From: Leptospira adleri | Lineage (GTDB): Bacteria; Spirochaetota; Leptospiria; Leptospirales; Leptospiraceae | Assembly (NCBI RefSeq): GCF_002811985.1 | Contig: NZ_NPDU01000021.1 | Coordinates: 3,501-67,500 of the forward strand | Direction: 5' to 3' | Length of the DNA stretch: 64,000 nucleotides | In this document: positions 10,200 through 23,611 of the stretch, in pieces | How the letters are laid out: every line of letters starts with the position of its first letter | Position numbering within the stretch: position 1 is the first letter of the stretch | Notes under the pieces: model-generated | The model's input: only the letters and a program-made list of their open reading frames with translations | Database searches by the model: none | Told to the model about the DNA's origin: nothing | Made by a program: the position numbers and the translations under genes

Positions 10200-12010
10200 T
10201 ATGCAGCTCCTTCCGGTGAAAGTCCGGATTGAAGACCGATTTTCAAAGCGATCTTCTCGAGTTCTTTTTCCAAATAAGCTCCAAACATTTGTGCGTCTTT
10301 TTGAGTGGAGCCGGACCCTAACGTCACGTTGGCAATGTTAACCGAGATTCCCTTTCCGTTGCCCGACTTGGATCCGCCTAAGATCCCCAGATCTTTCACC
10401 GCGACCAAATTGTCATCGGGATGAAATTGAATCACCTTTCCGTGTTTGGTGATGATCGCGTCTTGGACTTGCGTCGGCGGCTCTTTTACTTCGGGAGCGA
10501 TTCCTAAAAATTTAAGAACTCCGGCAGGGACGATGTCGCTTATCATTTTACGGATCTTAGATCCTAAATCGCTGAAAAACTGAATAATTTTATCTTTAAA
10601 GGATCTAACCGTGTCCAATAACGTGTTAAACTTCTGTATCAACGGATCGATAAACTGAAGAAAGTCTCCGATAACCGATTTTCCGCCCTTCATCCATTTG
10701 AAAAGATCGCGTATTACAAAAGTGATTCCGCCGATCACCAACGCGACCGCGATGCCGATCGCGATAAACGGAAGCCAAGGTGCAATTGCGGCCCAACCGG
10801 CGGCGGCCATTCCGATCAAAGCTGGAATCAAAGACGCGAACGTAAAACCGGAAGTGATCAACATCTGAACTCCGGCCGCGATCAACGCCGCGACGATTCC
10901 GGCCAAAATACTACCCAGGACGATACCGGCGACTTCCAATCGGCCGACGGCCTCTTCACCTATCGTAAAATATTCAAAAAGATCCACGAATAAACGCAAG
11001 ACCGGATTTAGCGCATCCAAAATCAAGGATCCGAGTTTTTCCTTTAAGATCTCGATCGTCCCGTTGAATCTATCAACGAGGGCCGAAGTAGTCCTTACGT
11101 GTTCTCCATAAGAATTTTGTAATTTACTATTCTCACTCAAAGCGGAGGAGAGGAGCTTTTCTCTTGCGAGTCTTTTATCGGCGGCGGAAATTCCCGATTG
11201 ATTGATCCGCTCGAATTCCTGGGTATAATCTGAAAACAAAACGCCGTTCTTTTTTAAGAATTCTCCGTTACCTTCGTTGATCGCAGTGTACGCATCCTGC
11301 ATGGAGGAAGAAAGATCGTTCCCGGCAAGTCGCGAAGACTTTTGCAGACCGGAAAGATTTTTGGAAATGAAATCAACGGATAAACCCGCTTTGACAGCCT
11401 GATTAGCGGCTTCAGTAAGTTCCCTTTGATTCGACAACCCCTTGGAACCTCGAACCGCGTTTTCGATCGAGGATTGAAGTTTCGGATATTCAGTTCCGGA
11501 AAGAGTTTTGAGAACTTCATTCTGTTTTTCTAATGCGATTCCTGCTTCCAGAGAAGGTCCTATCACGGTTCTAAAGGCGGAGGAGGCGATCGAGGAAAGA
11601 ATTCTAAAAGAGGCGGAAGCCGCCGCCGCGATTTTAGAAGAAGCGCTCAACTGAAAGTTTAATTTTGCGACGTCTTTTTCGGTGAATCCTGCGGCCTTGG
11701 CGACGTTAAAAAATTCCTTCTCGAGTTGAGGATTTCCTTTTGCACTCGCGTACAACTTTCTAAGGGAACCTTCCGTCGTTCCCAATCTCTCGGAGAGAAG
11801 AGCGAGACCGGACATTCCTCGAACGGAATCCGCCATCGAAGCTCCCAGCGATTCCCAGGCTCGTATTCCTGACTCTGAAACGAGATTGGCCGAATCCGAA
11901 AATTCTTTTAGCTTAGAACGCAAATCATCCAATTCCTTTCGAATACCCGAAAATGGATCGTCCGGATCCACTCCGATTTTAATCGTTACGTTAAGTTCTC
12001 TTGCAGCCAT
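10199..12010 (-). CDS. Tail tape measure protein
   Basis: The tape measure fixes tail length and is ejected through the tube. The protein has long helical and coiled-coil stretches at residues ~15-370, several hydrophobic segments between ~365 and ~440 (LGSILAGIVAALIAAGVQML, then FIAIGIAVALVIGGITFVI) and a Gly/Ser-rich end. I place the start at ATG 12010 (MAARELNVTIKI) because it opens a typical domain. An earlier in-frame start at 12055 would overlap the previous stop (ATGA) and cannot be excluded. At about 600 residues it is short; at the usual ~0.15 nm per residue it implies a tail near 90 nm. Confidence 0.88.
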   Translation of the reverse strand: MAARELNVTIKIGVDPDDPFSGIRKELDDLRSKLKEFSDSANLVSESGIRAWESLGASMADSVRGMSGLALLSERLGTTEGSLRKLYASAKGNPQLEKEFFNVAKAAGFTEKDVAKLNFQLSASSKIAAAASASFRILSSIASSAFRTVIGPSLEAGIALEKQNEVLKTLSGTEYPKLQSSIENAVRGSKGLSNQRELTEAANQAVKAGLSVDFISKNLSGLQKSSRLAGNDLSSSMQDAYTAINEGNGEFLKKNGVLFSDYTQEFERINQSGISAADKRLAREKLLSSALSENSKLQNSYGEHVRTTSALVDRFNGTIEILKEKLGSLILDALNPVLRLFVDLFEYFTIGEEAVGRLEVAGIVLGSILAGIVAALIAAGVQMLITSGFTFASLIPALIGMAAAGWAAIAPWLPFIAIGIAVALVIGGITFVIRDLFKWMKGGKSVIGDFLQFIDPLIQKFNTLLDTVRSFKDKIIQFFSDLGSKIRKMISDIVPAGVLKFLGIAPEVKEPPTQVQDAIITKHGKVIQFHPDDNLVAVKDLGILGGSKSGNGKGISVNIANVTLGSGSTQKDAQMFGAYLEKELEKIALKIGLQSGLSPEGAA

Positions 12011-12051
12011 ATTAATTTTTTTTCCTCGACCTTGCCCTATTCTTCCCACTT

Positions 12052-12345
12052 TCAAAAATTAGAACCTTGAATCATTTTAGCTAAGAATTTCAATTCTTCC
12101 GCTTTCTCTTCGGCTTCCCTTCTCTTCCTTCGATCGACTACTTCCATCATCTTCATGTAGAGTACGGTGGACGCACTTTCGAGTTCTCTACTCGTAAAGT
12201 GCGCCACACCGAGAATGAAGGGTTTCCAAAAGAAGAGTTCACGATCCACTTCTTCGTCTATCCACTTCATCCATTCTTCCGTAGCCGGCGCTTCGCCGAA
12301 TTCAGGGAATCGGTTATTCCAACTCCCACTTAAGAAATCGATTCG
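12052..12345 (-). CDS. Second tail assembly chaperone frame (gpGT-type extension)
   Basis: An ATG at 12270 gives a 72-residue protein. The frame stays open upstream to 12345, and the extra codons read as normal protein (NRFPEFGEAPATEEW). They run across the 43-base gap into the 3' end of the preceding chaperone gene. That is the layout of phage G/GT chaperones, where a ribosomal frameshift makes a fused long form. Relative to the upstream gene the frame is +1 (equivalently -2). Independent initiation at 12270 is also possible, since GGAAG precedes that ATG. No domain is recognised in the C-terminal Lys/Glu-rich helix. Confidence 0.65.
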   Translation of the reverse strand, partial: RIDFLSGSWNNRFPEFGEAPATEEWMKWIDEEVDRELFFWKPFILGVAHFTSRELESASTVLYMKMMEVVDRRKRREAEEKAEELKFLAKMIQGSNF

Positions 12346-12703
12346 CTAGATGCAGCCACACCTCCACATGGTTAGGCTCAATCGTGTCTAACGTAGGTTC
12401 GAACCCATGACCGACTCCTTTCACACAAAACTTAAAGAACTTGTCCAAGAGTTTATCTTGATTGAGTCCTTCGGTTAACGAAATCGATTCCTGTCTCCAT
12501 CGAAGCGCCTTCCTGTTTCCGGGGTGCTGAAGTTTATATCTTCTTCCGTCGATAAAATGAATCTGAGCAACCTTCGCGTCGTCGTCCACGGTCTCCAAGA
12601 TTGGCTCGCCGGGCCTTGCCGAAGAATCGGATTCAAGTGCCGCGAGGTTACCAAGGGTATATTCCTTTTTTTTGGATTCAAGTTGAGTTGTTTCGTCGAT
12701 CAT
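12314..12703 (-). CDS. Tail assembly chaperone (gpG-like)
   Basis: A 129-residue protein between tail tube and tape measure, the conserved place of tail chaperones that hold the tape measure during assembly. It has an acidic N-terminus and a helical C-terminus (LLDKFFKFCVKGVGHGFEPT). Its start overlaps the tube stop by four bases. No family motif is clear, so the call is positional. The 3' end overlaps an open frame leading into the next gene (see frameshift entry). Confidence 0.62.
   Translation of the reverse strand: MIDETTQLESKKKEYTLGNLAALESDSSARPGEPILETVDDDAKVAQIHFIDGRRYKLQHPGNRKALRWRQESISLTEGLNQDKLLDKFFKFCVKGVGHGFEPTLDTIEPNHVEVWLHLANRFLKWELE
12316..12345 (-). promoter_or_regulatory. Candidate +1/-2 ribosomal frameshift window
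   Basis: Between the last stop in the downstream frame (TAG at 12346-12348) and the upstream gene's TAA (12314-12316), the message reads CGA TTT CTT AAG TGG in the upstream frame. A +1 or -2 slip here would join the two chaperone frames. The CTT AAG step recalls Leu-CUU slippage sites used for +1 shifts in other systems. The exact site is inferred, not shown. Confidence 0.4.
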
Positions 12704-13110
12704 GCCGTTAAAACTCCTTTGTAATCCGGAAGAAGAAAAACCCAGGCGCGATCTTTATATTCCTTACCTCTTTCGATGTTCGGTCTTTCCCAAACTCGTC
12801 CCTGAGCGGAGAAACCGAGCATCCCGCCGTCGCTCTTGTCCTTGACGGTGAACACGCAAGGAAGTCTCCCCTCTCCCAACGCATAAAAGAATTCATTCTC
12901 AGGAGAATCACCCAGAAGAGTAATCGTAAGTTTTACTCTTCCGTCGTAAACTTCGGAGATATTCCAATCTCCTTTGATTCCGACTTGAGAGAGAATGTAT
13001 TCTTTAGTGACCGGCTCGATTTTGAAAAACCCGTCGGCTTGACTCATTCCGGATACGTCTCGTCCGTTGCAGTTAACGTTTAATTTTTTTGGATCCCAAA
13101 TGCCATTCAT
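12700..13110 (-). CDS. Contractile tail tube protein (DUF3277-like)
   Basis: The inner tube of the tail. I start it at ATG 13110 (MNGIWDPKKLNVNCNGRDV) because AAGGAG stands seven bases upstream; longer in-frame starts lack this and run into the sheath gene. The 136-residue product has the beta-rich pattern of DUF3277 tube proteins: N-terminal NCNGRDVSG, then ADGFFKIEP, a central GDWNISEVYDGRVKLTITLL and SPENEFFYAL. It lies 11 bases after the sheath stop, and sheath followed by tube is the standard order. Confidence 0.82.
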   Translation of the reverse strand: MNGIWDPKKLNVNCNGRDVSGMSQADGFFKIEPVTKEYILSQVGIKGDWNISEVYDGRVKLTITLLGDSPENEFFYALGEGRLPCVFTVKDKSDGGMLGFSAQGRVWERPNIERGKEYKDRAWVFLLPDYKGVLTA

Positions 13111-13121
13111 TCCATTGCTCC

Positions 13122-14501
13122 TTAGGTTAATTCGCCGTCGATATCCACTTCGTTGATCGCCCCTCTCAAACGGCATGAGAAGGTGATGTTCGGAAGGATC
13201 CGATTGTTTCGATCGTTCGTTGGGATTTCATCGATCGTTTCCGGCAGATTGATTTTATATTGGTAGTCTCCGAGATCGGATCTCGCTTTATCGCTTTCTG
13301 TCTCCACGGGCGCGATGATCCCTTGAACTCCCGCTTGCACGAACACCTCGCGCATTCTGGATTCGATCATTTGTATTCCTTGGATCGTATAAGGAACTAC
13401 GTCCGAGTTGAGAAAAAGACTTGTGATGTTCTCTCTCAAACGAGCCTTCAACCACGCTCGATTCTCCACAACGTCGGCGTAAACTTGGCCAGTGGAAATT
13501 CCCGGATAAGGAACTTGTTTTCCTCCGAAGTCGACGATCAAGTTGCCGTTATCCGCAAAGACGGAACTGACTTGAGAATTCGTATAACCGGAATTCTCGA
13601 CGCCGTCTAACGGAAGATAGGCGTAGTTGTAAGAGCCGACTCTTCGAGGCGACGAATTTCCGACCCAGGCCGCTTCCGGAAAAGAGTTCGGATTCTTATG
13701 AAGCATATAAAATTCCCAGATGGAATTTCTTCCGGTCAAAGCGGTAAGATCGTCCGTGCAGGCAAAAAACATCTTCTCAATGGACGCGAGATGATCGCCT
13801 AATGCGTGTAACTCGGTCTTATCATGAGTGGTGGCCGTAGTTTTAAACCAAGCGTCCTTGCCGCCGCTTCTGAGATCCGAGATTTCCACCGCGGCGGTGG
13901 CCCAGGAAGTCAAAAGAAAAACCGCGATCGTCTTCGGTCTGGGCGTTTGTCTGAAAACATTAACCGCCTGAAGATATTCCTTATCGGTGGACGTAAAGCC
14001 GAGTTCCAAAAGATCGCTAGCGGAAGTAATTTCCATATAACGTTCGTAACTCAGAGGGGCTTGAACGAAGGCGGAAACGATTCCGGAACCTAAATCTGAA
14101 ACCTCGGAAATTTCCACGATCTTACTTGCTCCTCCGATGTTTGCAACCGCTTCCGCAGCCAACTTGACCTGATGAGCGGTGGAAGTGGCAAGGCCGGAAG
14201 CGTCGGTGGCAACGTTAACCGTAATCACATAAGGATCGTTAGACGTTCCGGTTCCGCTGCGAACCGTGCTTAGCGCGGTGCTGTTTCCCGAAACGACGTA
14301 TTTGACTTGAATAAAAACAACTCCTTGAGTTGCTGATTTCCAAATGAGTCCCGAAGAATTGTTCGAGACTTGCAGAAAATAGGTCGGAGCCTTGATTCCG
14401 AGAATCAAAGGCAATCCGAACCCCGTTTGAGAGACCGGTGTATTTCTAAGAAATAGATTGATACTGATCGGTTCTATTTTAGAGATTGTTTGTGCGCTCA
14501 T
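13122..14501 (-). CDS. Contractile tail sheath protein (DUF3383-like)
   Basis: A 459-residue sheath subunit, the part that shortens to drive the tube through a membrane. It matches the DUF3383 sheath type: an N-terminal insertion (residues ~50-110), then ITSASDLLELGFTSTDKEYLQAVNVFRQTPRPKTIAVF, a central TGRNSIWEFYMLHKN and a C-terminal handshake region (ENRAWLKARLRENITSLFLN). The gene is intact and its start overlaps the neck gene's stop (ATGA). Confidence 0.88.
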   Translation of the reverse strand: MSAQTISKIEPISINLFLRNTPVSQTGFGLPLILGIKAPTYFLQVSNNSSGLIWKSATQGVVFIQVKYVVSGNSTALSTVRSGTGTSNDPYVITVNVATDASGLATSTAHQVKLAAEAVANIGGASKIVEISEVSDLGSGIVSAFVQAPLSYERYMEITSASDLLELGFTSTDKEYLQAVNVFRQTPRPKTIAVFLLTSWATAAVEISDLRSGGKDAWFKTTATTHDKTELHALGDHLASIEKMFFACTDDLTALTGRNSIWEFYMLHKNPNSFPEAAWVGNSSPRRVGSYNYAYLPLDGVENSGYTNSQVSSVFADNGNLIVDFGGKQVPYPGISTGQVYADVVENRAWLKARLRENITSLFLNSDVVPYTIQGIQMIESRMREVFVQAGVQGIIAPVETESDKARSDLGDYQYKINLPETIDEIPTNDRNNRILPNITFSCRLRGAINEVDIDGELT

Positions 14502-15022
14502 GCTTCCTCCTGAAATTCAACCGCTGGTGCGCTTGCGGTTGATTCGCCTTGTTTTTCACTGTACTTCCTCGATTTGAATAAGAGATCAAAACCGGCCTTG
14601 TATTGGTAAACGCCCTCTCCCGTTAAAACGGTTCTGTCCTGAACGCTTACCGAAACTACGTCCGGCGTGACTCCGAACTTTTCGCATTCGATCAATCCTT
14701 CCAGAGAATCGAACCAATCCATCGCGCTCTCACAAAGGTTCCAGCAATCGGCGATGGAGCTATCGTGTAAAAAAGAAACGCTGATCGTAGTTCTTTGGAT
14801 TTTACGACTGATCTCTTTAAAACTTTCAGAATCTACTCTTTGGATCCATTTTGAGGAATTCTTGGAAGAATCCTGAGTCAACTCGAGGATCTTATAGGTG
14901 CCGTACGGGTAAACGGGAGAAGTTACGATTTGGTCCGCTAAAATCATATCGATCGGAGGATCCGGTTTGAGAATCTCCAATATCATCTTGTTCATTACGG
15001 ATTCTATATCTTCAAATTTCAT
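14498..15022 (-). CDS. Neck/tail terminator-like protein
   Basis: A protein of 174 residues from ATG 15022 (MKFEDIESVMNKMI), or 192 from an upstream start at 15076. Its position before the sheath, its length and the sequence (VYPYGTYKILELTQD, then ISVSFLHDSSIADCWNLCESAMDWF, ending in a beta strand GVYQYKAGFDLLFKSR) resemble phage neck or tail-terminator proteins that cap the tail and, in phages, join it to the head. It is the first gene of the tail operon; nothing encoding a head lies upstream. Confidence 0.68.
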   Translation of the reverse strand: MKFEDIESVMNKMILEILKPDPPIDMILADQIVTSPVYPYGTYKILELTQDSSKNSSKWIQRVDSESFKEISRKIQRTTISVSFLHDSSIADCWNLCESAMDWFDSLEGLIECEKFGVTPDVVSVSVQDRTVLTGEGVYQYKAGFDLLFKSRKYSEKQGESTASAPAVEFQEEA

Positions 15023-15431
15023 AAAATACGAATACTTCCTTGCAATGCCGGGATATCCCAACCGGGGCCTTCCCATTCACTGCAGCGAGTCTACAACGGA
15101 TGAAACTGAAAATCTACGTCGCTCATGAACACAATAGAACGCAATTTCCTATCGGTCCCATTTGCGATATGCGAAACCGCAACTCAAAACAAAGTTTTTA
15201 TCAAATCGATTGAAACAAAAAAGAGGAAAGAAAGAAATCAAAGAAGGGAATCGACGAAAAAATCGAACTAAAAAATTGACGGATAAAAAAAAGAAGAATC
15301 CTACGTTCTATTCTAAAATCGAATCGATCGAATAAAATGAAATTTTTCTCCGATGATTTATACGAATGAATAAAAAAGCGGAACAGAAACGGTTTACCGT
15401 TTTGACTGGTATGCCGCTTAAAACGAAAGAA
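15023..15431. other. Non-coding leader between HTH gene and tail operon
   Basis: No convincing frame. It is A/T-rich with poly-A blocks (15220-15300) and probably holds the promoter for the minus-strand tail operon. I could not pick a clear -35/-10 pair. No portal or head completion gene fits here. Confidence 0.4.
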
Positions 15432-15794
15432 TCAAAAGTCTTCTTCCGTTTCCACAAAATGTTTTCTAAAAAATTCCTCCACGCCGATTCTGGAATACAA
15501 GATTCTTCCGTCCCTAAGTCTCCAAAACTTACCGAGCAAACCTTCTCTTCTATAATCGCCGACTCTGCGAACGGTCCTTTTTAAAAGGGCGGCGACTTCT
15601 TTCGGAGTCATCGTATCGTTCGGATTTTTAGGGATCACCGGATCTGCGGATAAACCTTTGTAAGTCCTTTCGGATTTTCTGTCTTGATTCAAAGAGGTAT
15701 TATAAAGGGACCCTTCCCGAGAATATCCGTTCACAGCTTTGGATTTGATTTCTTGGGAAACATTTCGTTCTTCGTCGTTTCGTTTCTGAAGCAT
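15432..15794 (-). CDS. Excisionase-type helix-turn-helix protein
   Basis: A 120-residue protein. The C-terminal ~55 residues form an HTH_17/MerR-like winged helix: TPKEVAALLKRTVRRVGDYRREGLL, then a wing (WRLRDGRILYSRIGVEEF). The first ~60 residues are polar and look disordered. It lies directly upstream of the tail operon on the same strand, so a regulator of that operon is the simplest reading. A phage excisionase is the alternative, but no integrase is present. Confidence 0.7.
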   Translation of the reverse strand: MLQKRNDEERNVSQEIKSKAVNGYSREGSLYNTSLNQDRKSERTYKGLSADPVIPKNPNDTMTPKEVAALLKRTVRRVGDYRREGLLGKFWRLRDGRILYSRIGVEEFFRKHFVETEEDF

Positions 15795-15981
15795 GAACCT
15801 AACGAAAGAACGAATTCATTTTTGTCAAGTCCGAATGTATATTCAAAGAATTGCACATACTCTTTCGACAATGAATCTTCTATGCAAATAGGGACCAAAA
15901 AAAGAAACCGCGGGAAACTTTTTTGTCCGGGGGTTCGGATAAGATGGATTTCAGAAAACAAATCCTGAAGGAACCAAAAGT

Positions 15982-16233
15982 ATGGCAAACACAACAAAAC
16001 GAGATAGGATCAGAATTCGATTTCTCTGCGATCAGGTTGGATTTCTCAAAGAAAAAGGTTTGAATCCGATCACAACTTTTGACCGTTGTTGGGAAAAAAT
16101 TCCGGAAGCGTTGATCCAAAAACTGAACGCGGAAGAATTGTCTCTCTACGTCCAAAGACATCTTCTCCCGAACGAAATCCAAATCGCAAAGATGGAAAGG
16201 GAAAAGAACGAATACGATTTTAAATCGGCGTAA
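15982..16233 (+). CDS. Small conserved-looking protein, function unknown
   Basis: An 83-residue, charged, helical protein (start MANTTKRDRIRI, end KMEREKNEYDFKSA) with no recognised domain. It is supported by AAGGA about nine bases before the ATG and by normal amino-acid composition. The overlapping minus-strand frames look like shadows. It converges on greA across a shared hairpin terminator. Confidence 0.6.
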   Translation: MANTTKRDRIRIRFLCDQVGFLKEKGLNPITTFDRCWEKIPEALIQKLNAEELSLYVQRHLLPNEIQIAKMEREKNEYDFKSA

Positions 16234-16277
16234 AATTCTAAAAAGACTTGAGATCGCAGATTTCCGAAAGGCAAAAA

Positions 16278-16312
16278 AAAATCCCGAATTGCGGAGTGCA
16301 ACCCGGGATTTT
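16278..16312. terminator. Bidirectional hairpin terminator
   Basis: AAAATCCCG and CGGGATTTT form a nine-pair stem around a 17-base loop, with an A-tract on the left side that becomes a T-tract on the other strand. It sits between the convergent stops of the small plus-strand gene and greA and can serve both. Confidence 0.7.
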
Positions 16313-16337
16313 CACATTCAAAAAAGCGAATGTCTTT

Positions 16338-19159
<2,822 letters not shown>

Positions 19160-19210
19160 GTTTGGGGTAAAATTCCTCTCTGACAGCCCTGTATTTATCA
19201 ATTATAGCTA

Positions 19211-19242
<32 letters not shown>

Positions 19243-19291
19243 GAGGGGGATTTCCCGGTAAAGCCGTTGTTTTGGCCCTACCGAGAGAGGA

Positions 19292-19314
19292 AACGGGATT
19301 TAGAACATCCCGTT
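19292..19314 (-). terminator. Hairpin downstream of flaA1
   Basis: AACGGGAT and ATCCCGTT pair perfectly over eight bases around a seven-base loop, just past the flaA1 stop. The following T-run is poor, so it could be a weak terminator or an RNA-stabilising end. Confidence 0.45.
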
Positions 19315-19324
19315 GATGAAATTC

Positions 19325-21029
<1,705 letters not shown>

Positions 21030-21208
21030 ATACAAAAATAAAAAATCGTTTAGAGACTTAGGTCCGATTCTTTTAATCGCTTCGCGATCCGGAAGGAAAC
21101 GAAGCGCCGAGGCATCACGAGGATCCGAATCGCCTTTATATTCCATTCTTTGAATTCTTTCAAAGGTCTCGCGGAAGAAAGGGAAAATCTGATTCTACTA
21201 CCCGTCTC

Positions 21209-21261
<53 letters not shown>

Positions 21262-21290
21262 AGGGAATTGAAGATTTTTTTCTTTCCGAC

Positions 21291-22124
21291 CTATTTGTCC
21301 TTTCTAAAGAATTTTCCCAGAAATATGCAGACAAACCAAGAATAATTTAAGAAGAAAAGCCCCGAAAGGCCGTAAAGTCCCGTCCGAACCAGTTTTTTTT
21401 CCGGGTTTGCGATGGGGCGAAAGATCGCGGGAGATTCTTCGATTGAAAACTTGTAGATCTTCCCTGCTTCCTGGACCGCGAGTTTATAATAGCCGTAATA
21501 GGAATGATTTTTTAGATTCTCACCCCAGAAAAGGACCGAATTTCCCCAATGACAGTTCGGGAGTTCCAGACTTTCACACGCGACCCAAACATGAATCGGA
21601 TCCCCCTCTTTCCAATTCGCGGAAACAAGGGGCGCGACGTGAAAGTAGATCGTCTTCGGAGGTTTAGGCGATAATTTTCCCTTTCCCGTCTTCGCCGATC
21701 TCGACGAGACATAGTTGGTAAGAATTTTGACTCCTTTGAATACGAGGATTCGATCGTTGCCAAGTTCGTTGTTCGCGGTCAGATTTGTGTTTTTTCCGAT
21801 CGGAATCCCCAAGAAGAATCCTACGCTATGACTGATATAAAGCGAAGAAACGCCGGCGGAGAGAAGACTCAAAAATAATGCGACATACAATAAATTTCCC
21901 ATGGTCGAACTCAGACGGATCACGAGAAAAAGAAGCGGAAGAAAGAGAAAAAGAAGAAGCGCCGCCGTAACCAAAACGGATCCGTAGATTCCGAGAGGAA
22001 TAAAAAGAAGAGCCATTCCGTCCACGAGACAAAAACCGAAGAGAAGAAGTTTCCAATGAGAATTTTGGGACGAAGGATCCGGCGGCGGAATTCTGTCTCC
22101 GGATTTTACCAAGGCGAAAATCAT
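21291..22124 (-). CDS. Integral membrane protein, function unknown
   Basis: A 277-residue protein with three closely packed hydrophobic segments between ~27 and ~115, a periplasmic or cytoplasmic domain of ~120 residues, and one more membrane segment near the C-terminus (LYGLSGLFFLNYSWFVCIFLG). The soluble domain contains KTIYFHVAPLV, DPIHVWVACESLELPNCHWG and FWGENLKNHSYYGYYK. The topology recalls E3-ligase-like GIDE-type bacterial proteins without the RING part, but this is only a shape resemblance. It follows the next gene upstream by four bases. Confidence 0.7.
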   Translation of the reverse strand: MIFALVKSGDRIPPPDPSSQNSHWKLLLFGFCLVDGMALLFIPLGIYGSVLVTAALLLFLFLPLLFLVIRLSSTMGNLLYVALFLSLLSAGVSSLYISHSVGFFLGIPIGKNTNLTANNELGNDRILVFKGVKILTNYVSSRSAKTGKGKLSPKPPKTIYFHVAPLVSANWKEGDPIHVWVACESLELPNCHWGNSVLFWGENLKNHSYYGYYKLAVQEAGKIYKFSIEESPAIFRPIANPEKKLVRTGLYGLSGLFFLNYSWFVCIFLGKFFRKDK

Positions 22125-22128
22125 ATCT

Positions 22129-23190
22129 TCATTCTACGGTTAATTTTTGATTCAATTGTGACCAGAGTTGTCTGATCTGATCCATCTGTTTTTCAGGACC
22201 GGAGATTGAAAACAAAAGTCCTCGATTCTCCCGTAAATAATATTTTTCCATAACAAACATAGGAACCTGTCTTCCGTCTTGATGAGTCCAGTTGTATCTA
22301 GTTAGGTAGCCGTCGTCTTCTTTCTTTCTTCGGAAGTTGGATTCTTTGATCGTTCGAGGATTGATTCCTCGTTTGAGATCCCAAAGTTGAAAGTAGTTCT
22401 TAGAAGTATATACGGCAGCGACCGGATGATAGGACAGTCCGATCGTAAATAAAATCCGATCCGGTTTGTATTCGAGGAATTTCTGCGATTGAGATTGATA
22501 GGCGCGCTCCCATTCTCCTATATTCGATTCGTTCGGCAAGGTTTTATAAAATCTGCGAACCTTCCAAACATGATCCTCCTCTTCTCCGCTCTCCGAAGAA
22601 TCGAGTTCCGGAAAGAAATGTCTCCAGTCCGAGGTCGTCTCGAGAGAAAACCGAAACGGAGCGCTTTCAATTTTTAGAATATTCTTTTTGGAGCATCCGT
22701 AAGGGTCGGTGAGATCGGAAACTTCCTTGTTTTTGTGGGCCATGTGTTTCATCAAACGACTCAATTCTTCCGTTGCAGTTCGATAACCCTCCGGAACGAG
22801 CCTGCCGAATTGAATCCGATAACAAAGTCCAACGCCTTTTAATAAGCGAATTGCGGAATACGGTTCCCCGTGATCCGCGAGAGCCGCCGCCTCGCTTCTG
22901 TGAACGTCGAGCTCGGAAACGTCCGGAAACACTTCCTTGTAATCCCGATCGATCAGGAACTCCACTCGTCCGTCTTTGTAAAACCGGTAGTTACGTCCGT
23001 GAAGATCGGTCTTCCATACAAAATGAGCGTCGGGACGAAAAAGTTTCATCACTCTGTTGTGAAGGACTTCCTCTTTTTTTTCCTGATCCTCATACCAAGA
23101 GCCGCGGAGCAATGGATCCGTCTGAGAAATCAAGGAAGAATTCCCCAAAAGAAGAAGAATCAAAAGAATCCGTTTGAAACGAGTCGTCAC
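22129..23190 (-). CDS. Exported protein, function unknown
   Basis: A 353-residue protein with an N-terminal signal peptide (ILLILLLLGNSSLISQ). The mature part starts with LLRGSWYED and FRPDAHFVWKTDLHGRNYRFYKDGRVEFLID, like proteins that carry a WYED/lipocalin-type 'rough' strand pattern, but I cannot name a family. Two Cys (~118 and ~166) are present. It is cotranscribed with the following membrane protein. Confidence 0.7.
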   Translation of the reverse strand: MTTRFKRILLILLLLGNSSLISQTDPLLRGSWYEDQEKKEEVLHNRVMKLFRPDAHFVWKTDLHGRNYRFYKDGRVEFLIDRDYKEVFPDVSELDVHRSEAAALADHGEPYSAIRLLKGVGLCYRIQFGRLVPEGYRTATEELSRLMKHMAHKNKEVSDLTDPYGCSKKNILKIESAPFRFSLETTSDWRHFFPELDSSESGEEEDHVWKVRRFYKTLPNESNIGEWERAYQSQSQKFLEYKPDRILFTIGLSYHPVAAVYTSKNYFQLWDLKRGINPRTIKESNFRRKKEDDGYLTRYNWTHQDGRQVPMFVMEKYYLRENRGLLFSISGPEKQMDQIRQLWSQLNQKLTVE

Positions 23191-23611
23191 GAGTGATTAG
23201 ATTTCATTGTTTTCCTTTTTAGTCACTCAACTTTCTTACGTGAGGAAAACCCTCGTTTGTCCGCGCAAACTTCCAAAGAAGAATTTGGTTTTTCGGATTC
23301 GATCTTCCGGTTCGAAAAGAATTTCTTATCAAAGCAAGAATTTTAGAATCGGACTTCGCTTTCCGTTCGGGATAAATTTTTGAAAGAACCCGGGAGTTCG
23401 TTTCAAATCCGATTTGAATTTCAAAGTCGACTCCGTCGGATCGTATTTTTTTGATTTTAAGAACAACTGTGTCAAAACGCACGGCCGTCTAAAATCAAAT
23501 TAGGAAATCCTAATTTTCTATCGACACTTCATTTATAAGTTACAACTTTCGACTCCTTTCACAATTGTTCGATCCTCTTGACAGGGCGATTTTCAATTTC
23601 GAGTCTGAATC
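23191..23611. other. Intergenic stretch before the first propeller gene
   Basis: It holds a possible minus-strand frame from GTG 23482 to 23219 (87 residues, basic, no domain, no ribosome site) that I regard as doubtful. Just before the plus-strand gene is TTGACAGGGCGATTTTCAAT (23578-23597), almost repeated upstream of the second propeller gene, so it is a shared regulatory element. Confidence 0.4.

Noticed and set aside
23219..23482. 87-residue minus-strand frame before the exported-protein gene
   Set aside because: GTG start without a ribosome site, no domain; I list it only as doubtful in the gap entry.
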